Source: Methylocystis suflitae (GTDB taxonomy: Bacteria; Pseudomonadota; Alphaproteobacteria; Rhizobiales; Beijerinckiaceae). From it: a stretch of DNA of 64,000 nt. How positions within the stretch are numbered: the first letter of the stretch is position 1; every line of letters starts with the position of its first letter. This document shows positions 55,245 to 63,828 of the stretch, one piece after another. The stretch spans positions 1 through 64,000 of the forward strand of contig NZ_JAMRYX010000085.1 in assembly GCF_024448135.1 (NCBI RefSeq), written 5' to 3'. Position numbers and translations under genes: made by a program. Under the pieces are notes generated by a model. It searched no databases. It saw only the letters and a list, made by a program, of their open reading frames with translations, and was not told where the DNA came from.

Positions 55245-55363
55245 GGCGCGATGGTGACCGAAGGCCGCCGCCCGCGCAATGGGCGCCGCTCACAAGATGG
55301 ACGCCGCGCCCGGTAATAGGGCGCCGCATTCCGCCGCGCCCCGGTTTCCGCTATGTCAGCGAC

Positions 55364-55879
55364 ATGCTGACCGCCGCGCTGATCGCCTTCGACTCTCCCC
55401 GCGCCCCGCTGCGCCGGGAGGCCGTGGCGCGCAGCCTCGGTTCGCTCGTCGAGTCGTGCGTCCAAGGACTGATTGCCGACGCTCTGATCCTCGCCGCGCC
55501 GGGACGAGGCCTGGACGGGATCGCCGATGAAGCCGGCTGCGCGCTGATCGAAGCGCCGCACGCCGCCGAGGGCCTGGCGCAGGCGCTGAAAGCGGCGCGG
55601 CGCGACCATCTTCTCCTTCTGCTGGCGGGGTTCGCCGTGGAGCGCGGCTTTGCCGAGGAAGCGCAGGATTTTTTCGCCTATGGCGACGCCAGCCGCGCCC
55701 GAACGATTCGGCTGGCGCCCGATTCGTTGATCACCCGCCTTGCGCCGGCCCTGGCGCGTCCGGTCGGGCTCATTGCGCCAAAGAGCGCGCTCTCATCCGC
55801 CGAAGGCGCGGATCTGGCGCAACTTGTGCGAAAGATGCGGGGCGCCGATCTGACGACCCGCGCCCGCCGCGTCCTGTAG
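55364..55879 (+). CDS. Glycosyltransferase-2-like degenerate protein
   Basis: This is a 171-residue protein without a signal peptide. Its layout (LTAALIAFDSPRAPLRREAVARSL, then ADALILAAPGRGLDGIADEAGCALIEA, then LLLLLAGFAVERGF) resembles truncated GT-A glycosyltransferase family 2 proteins found in Rhizobiales. The expected DxD metal motif is not visible, so it may not be catalytic. The function is unknown. Confidence 0.55.
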   Translation: MLTAALIAFDSPRAPLRREAVARSLGSLVESCVQGLIADALILAAPGRGLDGIADEAGCALIEAPHAAEGLAQALKAARRDHLLLLLAGFAVERGFAEEAQDFFAYGDASRARTIRLAPDSLITRLAPALARPVGLIAPKSALSSAEGADLAQLVRKMRGADLTTRARRVL

Positions 55880-55896
55880 GCGCAGCGTCCGGCCGA

Positions 55897-56790
55897 TCAG
55901 CGCGCGAATGTATTGCAGGCGTCGATGCTGCCCGTGCGCAAGCCTTTCAGCAGCCACTGCGTGCGCTGCGCCGCCGAGCCATGCGTAAAGCTATCCGGCA
56001 CGACATAGCCGCGCGTAGCCCTTTGCTGCCGGTCGTCGCCGATCGCCTGCGCCGAAGCGACGGCCTGCTCAATGTCGCCTTCCTCGAGAATGGGCTTCTG
56101 CTTGTTGGCGTTGTTGGCCCAGACGCCGGCGAGGCAATCGGCCATCAGCTCCGCGCGCACCGAAAGCGCATTGGCTTCCGAGCGGCTGCCTGCCATTTGC
56201 TGCGCCCGCTGGATCTTCGGCAGAATGCCCATGAGGTTCTGAATGTGATGGCCCATCTCGTGAGAGATCACATAGGCGTAGGCGAAATCGCCGCCGCCGC
56301 CGAAGCGCCGCTGCATGTCGCTAAAGAAGGACGTGTCGAGATAGATGCGCTGGTCGAGCGGACAATAAAACGGCCCCATCGCCGCCTGCGCCGCGCCGCA
56401 GCGCGACTGGGTGTAGCCGCTAAAGAGCACGAGCCGCGGCGGCTGAAAGCGCACGCCCTTTTGCTCGGGAAGCACCTGCGACCAGATCTGCTCGTTGGAG
56501 CCGACCACCTTCGCGACGAAACGCCCCATTTGATCGGTCGGCGCGCTTTGCCGCGGCGCCTCTTGGCGCGGCAGCGCCGCTTCGCGCTCCTGGCGCATAT
56601 TGTTGATCATCTGTGCGCCGCCGATGAGAATCGCAGGGTTGACGCCGAGCGCCCAGCCGATCAGTCCAAGGATCACCATCGTGCCAAGGCCGATGCCGCC
56701 TCCGCCCATGCGAGGCCCGCCCCCCATCATCGGTCCGGGGCCGCGACGATCCTCGATATTGTCCGACGACTGGAGATCTTCCCATTTCAT
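55897..56790 (-). CDS. YpfJ-type neutral zinc metallopeptidase
   Basis: This is a 297-residue membrane-anchored metallopeptidase of the YpfJ/KPN_02809 type. After a Gly-rich N-terminal tail comes one helix (GTMVILGLIGWALGVNPAILIGGAQ). The zinc motif is YVISHEMGHHIQNLMG, with the third ligand probably in RAELMADCLAGVWANN. GPFYCPLDQRIYLDTSFF is conserved. The substrate is unknown. Confidence 0.92.
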   Translation of the reverse strand: MKWEDLQSSDNIEDRRGPGPMMGGGPRMGGGGIGLGTMVILGLIGWALGVNPAILIGGAQMINNMRQEREAALPRQEAPRQSAPTDQMGRFVAKVVGSNEQIWSQVLPEQKGVRFQPPRLVLFSGYTQSRCGAAQAAMGPFYCPLDQRIYLDTSFFSDMQRRFGGGGDFAYAYVISHEMGHHIQNLMGILPKIQRAQQMAGSRSEANALSVRAELMADCLAGVWANNANKQKPILEEGDIEQAVASAQAIGDDRQQRATRGYVVPDSFTHGSAAQRTQWLLKGLRTGSIDACNTFAR

Positions 56791-56882
56791 ATTCGCGCGC
56801 TCCGGGGCCCGCGCCCGGGGGCGCTGCTCGATGGGCTATTTAATTGAGCTTACTGCCTCTGGGTAGAGCGGCCCTCGGCGGC

Positions 56883-57725
56883 TCACGACGCGTCCCATTC
56901 TTTCGGCCACTCTTCCCGCAGCCGGCCGCCGAGCCGCACCGGCGAGATCATGGTCGCCAGTCCGTCGGCGCCGATTTCGGCCGCCACGCCGCAGAAGGTC
57001 GCCTCGCCATTCGCCGGCTCATAGCGCGCGCCGGGCGTCTTGCGCAGGAACCGGCGAAGCGGCTCCTCCTTGTCCATGCCGACGACGGAGTCGTAATCGC
57101 CCGTCATGCCCGCGTCCGTCTGATAGCCGGTGCCTCCAGGCAGAATCTGCGCGTCGGCGGTCGGCGTATGCGTGTGCGAGCCGACCACCACGGACGCGCG
57201 GCCGTCGACGAAATGCGCCATCGCCATTTTCTCGCTCGACGCCTCGGCGTGCATGTCGATAAAAATGGCGTCGCATCCCACGCCAAGCGGGCAGGCGCCC
57301 AGCTCGCGCTCGATGGCGGCAAAAGGATCATCGAGCGCGTCCATGAAGACGCGGCCGATCGGATTGACGACGAGCACCTGCTGCCCGCGCGCCGCCGTAT
57401 AGAGGCCGGCGCCGCGTCCCGGCGTTCCCGGCGGATAATTGACCGGGCGCAGCAGCCGCGGCTGGCGTTCGATGAAGACCAGCGCCTCGCGCTGATCGAA
57501 GGCGTGATTGCCGAGCGTGACGCAATCGACCCCAAGGCCGAGCATTTCCTCACAGATGGCTTCGGTGATGCCAAAGCCTCCAGCGGCGTTCTCGCCATTG
57601 GCGACGACGAAGTCGAGCGCCCATTTTTCGCGCAGCCGGGGGACAAAGCGCGACAAAGCCGCGCGGCCCGAACGGCCCAGAACGTCGCCGATGAAGAGGA
57701 AGCGGAGCGGCGCGGATGTCGACAT
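56883..57725 (-). CDS. YmdB-family metallophosphoesterase
   Basis: This is a 280-residue binuclear phosphoesterase of the TIGR00282/YmdB family; the Bacillus protein hydrolyses 2',3'-cyclic nucleotides and is tied to biofilm control. RFLFIGDVLGRSGRAAL, FVVANGENAAGGFGI, VTLGNHAFDQRE and VVGSHTHTPTADAQILP carry the metal ligands. Length and motifs are complete. It is divergent from pabB. Confidence 0.93.
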   Translation of the reverse strand: MSTSAPLRFLFIGDVLGRSGRAALSRFVPRLREKWALDFVVANGENAAGGFGITEAICEEMLGLGVDCVTLGNHAFDQREALVFIERQPRLLRPVNYPPGTPGRGAGLYTAARGQQVLVVNPIGRVFMDALDDPFAAIERELGACPLGVGCDAIFIDMHAEASSEKMAMAHFVDGRASVVVGSHTHTPTADAQILPGGTGYQTDAGMTGDYDSVVGMDKEEPLRRFLRKTPGARYEPANGEATFCGVAAEIGADGLATMISPVRLGGRLREEWPKEWDAS

Positions 57726-57847
57726 AGGCCGTCATAGCCCGCGCGGGCAGCGAGAGCAAAGCGGATGGGAGGTTGCGCGACGATGCGGCGTTTCATAACT
57801 GGAGACGGCTGATGTAACATCACATTCCATTGCGAGCCCCGCCAAAA

Positions 57848-59032
57848 ATGCAAGACGCCGCCGAACGCCCCGCCGTCCTGACGCAAAAAGACGCGCCGGC
57901 GCGGCCTTACGTCGTTTTCGAGGACGGCCGCAGCGACGGACAGGCGCTGCTGTTCGAGGAGCCGGAGGAGATCATCGTCGCGCGCGCGGCGAAAGACGTC
58001 GCGGCGGCGTTCGAACGCATGGAGGCGGCGACAAGGCGCGGCCTCTACCTCGCCGGCTATGCCGGCTACGAGCTCGGCTATGCGCTGGAGCCCAAATTCG
58101 CCGCTCAAGCGACGCCCAACGCGCGCACGCCGCTGCTCCTCTTTGGCGCGTTTCGAGCGCCGCGACCCTGGTCGCTGCCGCCTGCCGAGAGCGCGGCGCC
58201 GAACATTCCGCTTTCCCCTGCCTGGACTCAGGAGGAGTACACCCAACGATTCAACAAGTGCCGAGACTATATTTTCGCCGGCGACGTTTATCAGATCAAT
58301 CTCACCTTCCCGATGTACGGACGCTATGACGGCGATGCGCTTTCGCTTTATCGCGGTCTGCGCAAGCGCCAGCCGGTCGCTTATGGCGGCGTCGTCGCGC
58401 TGGAAGCCGAAACCGTCGTCTCGCTCTCGCCGGAAGTATTCTTCGAGGCGCAGGATCGCGACATTCGCGCCCGCCCGATGAAAGGCACCGCACAGCGCGG
58501 CGTGATGCCGACCGAAGACATGGCGCGCGCGCAATATCTCGTCGAAGACGAAAAATCCCGCGCCGAAAATCTGATGATCGTCGACCTTCTTCGAAACGAT
58601 CTATCGCGCCTGGCCCTCGTCGGCACGGTGAAAGTGACGGATCTTTTCACCATCCAGACCTATCCGACGCTGCATCAGATGACGTCGGGCATCGAGGCGC
58701 GGCTGCGCGACGACGTGACGCTGAAGGATCTGTTCACCGGGCTTTTCCCGTGCGGCTCGGTGACCGGCGCGCCGAAGATCCGCGCGATGGAGATCATCCG
58801 CGATCTCGAATGCGCCGCGCGCGGCGTCTATTGCGGGGCGCTCGGCGTCATCGCGCCTGATGGCGACATTCGTTTCAACGTCGCGATCCGCACGCTCACC
58901 ATTTTTCCGGAAGGCGACCTCGTTTGCAATGTCGGCTCCGCCGTCGTCGCCGACTCCCGCGCGCGCGAAGAGTATGAGGAATGTCTGATCAAGGCGCGCT
59001 TTCTGACGGGCGCGAGAACGACTTCGGCCTGA
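57848..59032 (+). CDS. pabB: Aminodeoxychorismate synthase component I
   Basis: This 394-residue chorismate-using enzyme makes aminodeoxychorismate for folate synthesis. KGTAQRGVMPTEDMARAQYLVEDEKSRAENLMIVDLLRNDL and GLFPCGSVTGAPKIRAMEII are the diagnostic C-terminal motifs. Glu in the latter region binds magnesium. The start at 57848 is the first ATG; an upstream TTG at 57830 is less likely. It overlaps pabC by 52 bases. Confidence 0.93.
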   Translation: MQDAAERPAVLTQKDAPARPYVVFEDGRSDGQALLFEEPEEIIVARAAKDVAAAFERMEAATRRGLYLAGYAGYELGYALEPKFAAQATPNARTPLLLFGAFRAPRPWSLPPAESAAPNIPLSPAWTQEEYTQRFNKCRDYIFAGDVYQINLTFPMYGRYDGDALSLYRGLRKRQPVAYGGVVALEAETVVSLSPEVFFEAQDRDIRARPMKGTAQRGVMPTEDMARAQYLVEDEKSRAENLMIVDLLRNDLSRLALVGTVKVTDLFTIQTYPTLHQMTSGIEARLRDDVTLKDLFTGLFPCGSVTGAPKIRAMEIIRDLECAARGVYCGALGVIAPDGDIRFNVAIRTLTIFPEGDLVCNVGSAVVADSRAREEYEECLIKARFLTGARTTSA

Positions 59033-59646
59033 TCGAAACGCTGCTGTGGACGCGCGACGAAGGCTTTCGACTCCTGCCCGAACATCTCGCGCGGCTTGCG
59101 GCGTCGAGCGCCGCGCTCGGCTTCGCCCATGACGAGGCGCGAGTCCGGAACGCGCTGAACGCCGCTGTCGTGGGGGCGTCGAGCGGGCGCCTTCGCGTGC
59201 GGCTGGTCCTTGCGCGCGAGGGAACGATCGAAACCAGCGTCACGCCGATCGAGCCGATTCCGCCCGATGCCGTCTGGCGCGTCGCCGTCGCAAAGCGGCG
59301 CTTTTCCTCCGCCGATCCGCTGTTGCGGCACAAGACGACGCGGCGCGCGCTCTATGAAGACGCGCTCACTGATGCGGCGCAGCGCTGCGGGGCCGATGAA
59401 GTTCTCTTTCAAAATGAGCGCGACGAACTTTGCGAAGCGGCGCGCTGCAACCTCTTCGCGTCTCAGGGCGAGATTTTGCTGACCCCGCCGCTCTCCAGCG
59501 GCCTGCTGCCCGGAACGCTGCGCGCCGCGCTAATCGCGCAAGGACGCGCCCGCGAGTCGATCCTGCGGCTCGAAGATATTTCGGGGTCCGAGTTTTTTCT
59601 CGGCAATTCGGTGCGCGGGCTCGTTCGCGCGCGGCTTATCGAGTGA
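58981..59646 (+). CDS. pabC: Aminodeoxychorismate lyase (class IV aminotransferase)
   Basis: This is a 221-residue PLP enzyme of fold type IV that releases p-aminobenzoate and pyruvate from aminodeoxychorismate. ENDFGLIETLLWTRDEGFRLLPEHLARL is the family start. The PLP Lys is in LLRHKTTRRALYEDAL, and EVLFQNERDELCEAARCNLF completes the site. Its start lies inside pabB and no later start would retain the conserved N-terminus, so the 52-base overlap is probably real and couples the two. Confidence 0.9.
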   Translation: MSDQGALSDGRENDFGLIETLLWTRDEGFRLLPEHLARLAASSAALGFAHDEARVRNALNAAVVGASSGRLRVRLVLAREGTIETSVTPIEPIPPDAVWRVAVAKRRFSSADPLLRHKTTRRALYEDALTDAAQRCGADEVLFQNERDELCEAARCNLFASQGEILLTPPLSSGLLPGTLRAALIAQGRARESILRLEDISGSEFFLGNSVRGLVRARLIE

Positions 59647-59761
59647 CTGCCGAGGCATATTCGCCGGACTTATTCTCAGACGTGGCAAAGAGGAAAATTT
59701 TACAGCGCAATCGTCAACCGGTGGTCGGCAAGCGACGCGAACGGAGTCGTGATAGAGACGA

Positions 59762-60517
59762 ATGATGAAATTACTAGCCTCTGGGGCATCTTATCTTCTT
59801 GCGTTGGCTGCTCAAATGAGCGGCTATATAGATCAAGGGATTGCTGTTTTTCTAGCTGTGCTGGGAACGATCATGTTGATAGTCTCAGCAGCGGGTTATG
59901 CGCGTCGGTTTAATAGCCGCCGCCTTTCCGAAGGAAAGTTCGGTTTGCACGCTTGGCATTTTTTCGTCGTTGGAAGTTTCGGCACTGCCCTCATGCTCCT
60001 TATCACCATGGGAGCTGCCGGACTCATAATTTGGAACGGACAGGGCATAGGCGGTGCTGTAGACAACTCAAAAAAGGCGACGCAAGACGAGGGACCTCTA
60101 CAGTTTTTCTATAATACAACGCTCGAAGGCGGCCCGTTATCGGGTAGAAATGTTTACTCGATGAGATTTCATGGAACGAACGCATCTCAACGAGAAGTCC
60201 GACTGGTTTCGGCAGCTATCCGATCGGCGTTAAAGGGTACCGAAATATCTTTGGAAATCATCGCAGAACGTGAAATTCTTGAAATCGGTGCAATAAATTT
60301 GATACCTCCCGGCGCACCCATTGAACTAATTGCAAAATTTAACCCGCCCGAGGGGCTCACGGAACAAGATTTCCTTTCCACATGGGCTAGGTTCAATCTT
60401 GTCATAAGAGACGACACCAAAGAATATCGGCTGCCCTTTAACGAGGCCAGCATACAAGCATTCTTTCCGGGGATGGTTGGACCCCATGTGACGAAGAAAG
60501 TGGTAGGAGGGAATTAA
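59762..60517 (+). CDS. AT-richer membrane-anchored hypothetical protein
   Basis: This is a 251-residue protein of unknown family. Two membrane helices lie at residues about 9-45 and 70-92, followed by a soluble domain of about 150 residues with beta-rich sequence (LVSAAIRSALKGTEISLEIIAEREILEIGAINLIPPGAPIELIAKF). Codon use is AT-richer than in pabC before it and the hydrolase after it. This suggests horizontal acquisition. Two ATGs are adjacent at the start. Confidence 0.6.
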   Translation: MMKLLASGASYLLALAAQMSGYIDQGIAVFLAVLGTIMLIVSAAGYARRFNSRRLSEGKFGLHAWHFFVVGSFGTALMLLITMGAAGLIIWNGQGIGGAVDNSKKATQDEGPLQFFYNTTLEGGPLSGRNVYSMRFHGTNASQREVRLVSAAIRSALKGTEISLEIIAEREILEIGAINLIPPGAPIELIAKFNPPEGLTEQDFLSTWARFNLVIRDDTKEYRLPFNEASIQAFFPGMVGPHVTKKVVGGN

Positions 60518-60565
60518 GTCGAACTTGGTCTCCTCAAATTCGATCTGAATTGTTCCCTACAGCTC

Positions 60566-61858
60566 CTACGTCTGTCCCGGCTTCAGCCGGTAGAAAATAT
60601 GCCTGCCGATGACGTCCATCTTTCTGAGCGCGCGCGCCCAGCGCGGATGGGCGTAATTGGCATGATAATGCGTCGAACGGCCGACGTCGGAGATGTAGGT
60701 TCGACCGACCATGACCTCCTTGGCGACGCGCACCGCCTGTTCCCAGGCGTCGCCTTCGGTGATGCGGAGCGACTTGCCTTCGCAGGCGAAGGAGAACTGG
60801 CAGCCGCGATAGTGGCGCCGGTTCTGATAGACGACGCCGCAAACGCTCGACGGGTAGAGGCCGCTCTGGACACGGTTGAGCACGACCTGGGCGACGGCGG
60901 CCTGCCCGGCCTCGGGCTCGCTGCGGGCCTCGAAATAGACCGCTTCCGCCAGGCAGCGAGCCTCGCGGCCAAGCTTTTCCGGATCGATCGAAGCGGCATA
61001 ATCAGGACGTGACGCGCCCAAATCCTTCCCTGGCGTCGACAGCGCCAGCGTCGCGCCGGGGAAAGACGACACTTCGATGGGCACGGCGTCCGGCTGCGCC
61101 GGCGTCGACGACCCCAGCGCGGCGGCGCGCGGCGTCTGCGGGGATGCGCCATGAAGGGCGCGTTCGGTGAGCGCCTCCCGCCCAATGTCGCGAGGCGCGT
61201 CGGCGCCGGTCGGCGTCGAGATCGACGAACTCTGCGCCGGCGAGGCGGCCGCCATCGACTTTTGCGTCGTCGCCGGCTCTGGCGCGGCGGAGCCCGCGTC
61301 CGCCTCTTCGAGCGCTTCGTCGCCCGGGGTTTTGCCGCGCGGCGCAAGCGGCGTCGCCGTCGGCCGCGTCGACTTGCCCTCAAGGCCGAAGGAGAGCGGC
61401 GGCGATTCGCTCAGCCCCAAATTCGCCGGCTGCGGCCGGCGGGTCTCGAACCCAGGCCGCATGGCGACCACCGGATCGCCCTTATGGCGCCGATCGACCT
61501 GGGGAAAATGCTTCACATCGGGCTTAAGATCGACGTGCGGCTCGCGCTCGTCGAGGACTACGCCCTCCTCCGGGCCGCCGACGATAAGGCGCGCCTGCTG
61601 GATTTGGGCGCGCGTTTGGCCATAGAACCCGTAATCGCCGCTTGCCGCCTCGCTGAAGCCGAGCGTCAGCGCCCCTGGCGCGCGCGCCGCGAGCGGAGAA
61701 ACGCGCCAATCGGCGACGGGGTCCTGCCCGGCGACCGCGGTGAAGGAGACCAGCACGCCGACGCCGAGCGCCCATGGCGCCGTTACGCTAAAGACCCAGG
61801 GCGCAACCCCTCTGCGCACGAAACGCGTTCTCGACTGACGACGCATAGACTGATCCAT
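60566..61858 (-). CDS. SleB-type cell wall hydrolase
   Basis: This is a 430-residue envelope protein. Near the N-terminus is a membrane anchor or signal (APWVFSVTAPWALGVGVLVSF). A Pro/Ala/Ser-rich linker of about 250 residues follows. The C-terminal domain is Hydrolase_2/SleB, as in spore cortex lytic enzymes: EARCLAEAVYFEARSEPEAGQAAVAQVVLNRV has the catalytic Glu, and THYHANYAHPRWA is conserved. A TTG at 61879 and an ATG at 61846 are other possible starts. Confidence 0.88.
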   Translation of the reverse strand: MDQSMRRQSRTRFVRRGVAPWVFSVTAPWALGVGVLVSFTAVAGQDPVADWRVSPLAARAPGALTLGFSEAASGDYGFYGQTRAQIQQARLIVGGPEEGVVLDEREPHVDLKPDVKHFPQVDRRHKGDPVVAMRPGFETRRPQPANLGLSESPPLSFGLEGKSTRPTATPLAPRGKTPGDEALEEADAGSAAPEPATTQKSMAAASPAQSSSISTPTGADAPRDIGREALTERALHGASPQTPRAAALGSSTPAQPDAVPIEVSSFPGATLALSTPGKDLGASRPDYAASIDPEKLGREARCLAEAVYFEARSEPEAGQAAVAQVVLNRVQSGLYPSSVCGVVYQNRRHYRGCQFSFACEGKSLRITEGDAWEQAVRVAKEVMVGRTYISDVGRSTHYHANYAHPRWARALRKMDVIGRHIFYRLKPGQT

Positions 61859-62003
61859 GTGCGACGGCGCGTCTGGCAAGGCGCCGCGATTTGCGCCGCT
61901 CCGCCCCGGATGCGATCCTTCGCAAAATCTTATCGTTCATTAGCCTTGCGGAACCGTTGCCGGCGCGGCGACGCGATCGTGCCAGAATGACGCAGCGGCG
62001 CGA

Positions 62004-62420
62004 TCATTCGCCGATCAGATGCAGCGCGACCTCGCGCCGGTGCGGCCGCCGGCGGTGCTCGAAAAGAAAGACGCCCTGCCAAGTTCCAAGCGCCAGCGCG
62101 CCGCCAATGAGGGGGATCGAGAGCTGCGTCTGCGTGAGCGCGGCGCGAATATGCGCCGGCATGTCGTCGGCGCCTTCCGTATCATGGGCGTAATCCGCGC
62201 CTTCCGGCGCGAGCCTTGCGAAGACGGCTTCGAGATCGCGCAGCACGGTGGGATCGGCGTTTTCCTGAATGAGCAGCGACGCGGACGTATGGCGACAGAA
62301 CGCCGTCGCCAGCCCCTGCGTCATGCGGGCGCCGCGGGCAAAGTCGCGGACGGCCTCGGTGAATTCGTAAAATCCGCGCCCGGATGTGTCGATCCGCAGG
62401 ATTCGGCTCGTTTGTCGCAT
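62004..62420 (-). CDS. YjbQ/UPF0047 family protein
   Basis: This is a 138-residue protein of the YjbQ family; E. coli YjbQ has weak thiamine-phosphate synthase activity. ATAFCRHTSASLLIQENADPTVLRDLE holds the conserved His/Ser/Asn residues, and GTWQGVFLFEHRRRPHRREV ends the fold. The start at 62420 matches the family N-terminus; the frame is open to 62495. Confidence 0.93.
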   Translation of the reverse strand: MRQTSRILRIDTSGRGFYEFTEAVRDFARGARMTQGLATAFCRHTSASLLIQENADPTVLRDLEAVFARLAPEGADYAHDTEGADDMPAHIRAALTQTQLSIPLIGGALALGTWQGVFLFEHRRRPHRREVALHLIGE

Positions 62421-62527
62421 GGAGCGAATGTGCGAAAGCGCATGGGAAAGTCCAGTCCCGCACGCTTTTTGAACGCTTGTCTTGAATACGCGCAAAGGTT
62501 AAGCGCGGCGTAAGGATGGAAGCTGAA

Positions 62528-63199
62528 ATGTCGGAACTGATCGATACGCTAATGAGCTGGGCTGCGTCGGATACGGGAAAGACGGTCGGCGCGGCGGCGC
62601 TGACGGCGCTCGCCTGGGCGGAAGCGTCGACGGTCGTCGGCGCCGCTTACATGAAGCGGATGATCCCGCTGCGCATCACGGCGATGCTCGGCAATGTGCT
62701 GGGCGTGACCTTGGGGCTCATCATCGCCAGCCCGCCGACGATCGCCAAACATGCGATCAACCTGCCGCTCAACTTCACCCGCATGCGCGAAATGCGCAAG
62801 CTCATCGCCAGCGTGCGGGAAGCCAACGGCACCGACTTGAACATCGAATGGCTGAAGCCCTTCATGCATCCGCGCACGCTGCGAGCCGGCGAAGCGGTCT
62901 TCCTGAAGGGCGACGACGCCGACGAGGCCTTCGTCGTCGTCGAAGGACGCGTTGAAATCGTCGAACGCGGCGCGATTCTCTCGCCCGGCGCGATTTTCGG
63001 CGAGATGGCGCTCTTTACGACCCACGGCAAACGCACCGCGACGGCGCGCTGCATCGGCGACGTCAGTCTGCTCGTCATCACCTATGAGCAGTTCGAACAG
63101 CTTTATTTTCAAAACCCCGAGTTCGGCCTGTATCTCGTGCGGCTGATCGTGCGCCGCTTCGAGATGAACCACCGCGACCAGGAGCTGGAGAGCGCGTAA
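62528..63199 (+). CDS. Cyclic-nucleotide-binding membrane protein
   Basis: This is a protein of about 223 residues. Two hydrophobic segments (TVGAAALTALAWAEASTVVGAA and ITAMLGNVLGVTLGLIIASPP) precede a cNMP-binding domain of about 110 residues. That domain has FLKGDDADEAFVVVEGRVEIVERG, GAIFGEMALFTTHGKRTATARC with the phosphate-binding Glu and Arg, and a C-terminal helix. No DNA-binding domain follows, so it is not a CRP-type regulator. An ATG at 62516 is an alternative start. Confidence 0.82.
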   Translation: MSELIDTLMSWAASDTGKTVGAAALTALAWAEASTVVGAAYMKRMIPLRITAMLGNVLGVTLGLIIASPPTIAKHAINLPLNFTRMREMRKLIASVREANGTDLNIEWLKPFMHPRTLRAGEAVFLKGDDADEAFVVVEGRVEIVERGAILSPGAIFGEMALFTTHGKRTATARCIGDVSLLVITYEQFEQLYFQNPEFGLYLVRLIVRRFEMNHRDQELESA

Positions 63200-63601
63200 G
63201 GCGGGGTGAAGAAGCAGCCAGCGTTTCGAACTTCGACGACCCAGCCAACGGCAGGCGATCAAGGCTCTCTCAGCGCGTCATGCCCGCGCTTGTCGCGGGT
63301 ATCCACGCGAGGCCGCTGCGCGTGGTGGCGGCGTGGATGGCCGGGACAAGCCCGGCCATGACGGCGGAAAGTCGACGCGTTACATCGTGACCCCAAGAGT
63401 AGCCAAGCATCTCTCGCCAAACTGCTGGCGCTGAATCTGCAGCGCAGCGTATAAAGCAATGGTTTAGCTGACATTCTTTGAACTTGACCGCTTGATTTGA
63501 GGCCGGGCGACGCCACATCCGGGGCATAGCAAAGCCGCACGCGAAAGACGGCGTTAACGCCCCATCGCGGCGTGGCTTTTCAGCATCGAGGAGGGTCTGA
63601 T
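63200..63601. other. Intergenic stretch with a palindromic repeat
   Basis: This 402-base region has no convincing gene. It holds a long palindromic repeat at 63276-63364 and otherwise unremarkable sequence. GGAGGG just before 63602 is the ribosome site of the small membrane gene. Confidence 0.6.
63276..63364 (+). repeat. Palindromic CGTCATGCCCG-type intergenic repeat
   Basis: CGTCATG at 63276-63282 and CATGACG at 63358-63364 are the ends of a long imperfect palindrome. Inside are smaller hairpins (CCCGCGCTTGTCGCGGG, and GGCCGGGACAAGCCCGGCC). Repeats with this sequence style are scattered in Rhizobiales genomes. It differs from the repeat family at 12.5 kb. Confidence 0.8.
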
Positions 63602-63769
63602 ATGGCGCTCGCAGTGCACAGTGGTGCGGAACTCGGCAAGATCATTATGTGGGTCGCGGCCTTTGCGTTCTTCGTGGTGGTTGCGCTGACCTGGGTTCCA
63701 GATTGGATCGCGCCGCAAGGCGAACAGGGCGCGCCCGAAGTCGGCCGCACCGTGAAAATGATCAAGTAA
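63602..63769 (+). CDS. Small single-helix membrane protein
   Basis: This is a 55-residue protein with one strong transmembrane helix (IIMWVAAFAFFVVVALTWV). The hydrophilic C-terminus is PDWIAPQGEQGAPEVGRTVKMIK. GGAGGG lies eight bases before the ATG, and a strong terminator follows directly, so it forms its own transcription unit. No family is recognised. Confidence 0.7.
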   Translation: MALAVHSGAELGKIIMWVAAFAFFVVVALTWVPDWIAPQGEQGAPEVGRTVKMIK

Positions 63770-63786
63770 GAAAGTCGATGGAAACG

Positions 63787-63816
63787 AAAGGCGCCGCTCA
63801 TCTGCGGCGCCTTTTG
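63787..63816 (+). terminator. Rho-independent terminator
   Basis: GGCGCCGC and GCGGCGCC (63790-63797 and 63104-matched at 63804-63811) form a perfect eight-base stem with a six-base loop, followed by TTTTG. The A-rich left flank makes it able to work in both directions, serving the small membrane gene and the convergent ppdK. Confidence 0.9.
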
Positions 63817-63828
63817 TATGGAACGTCC

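Noticed and set aside
57104-58534. 476-codon open frame on the minus strand
   Set aside because: It spans parts of YmdB and antisense pabB in the wrong frame. Both real genes are clear.
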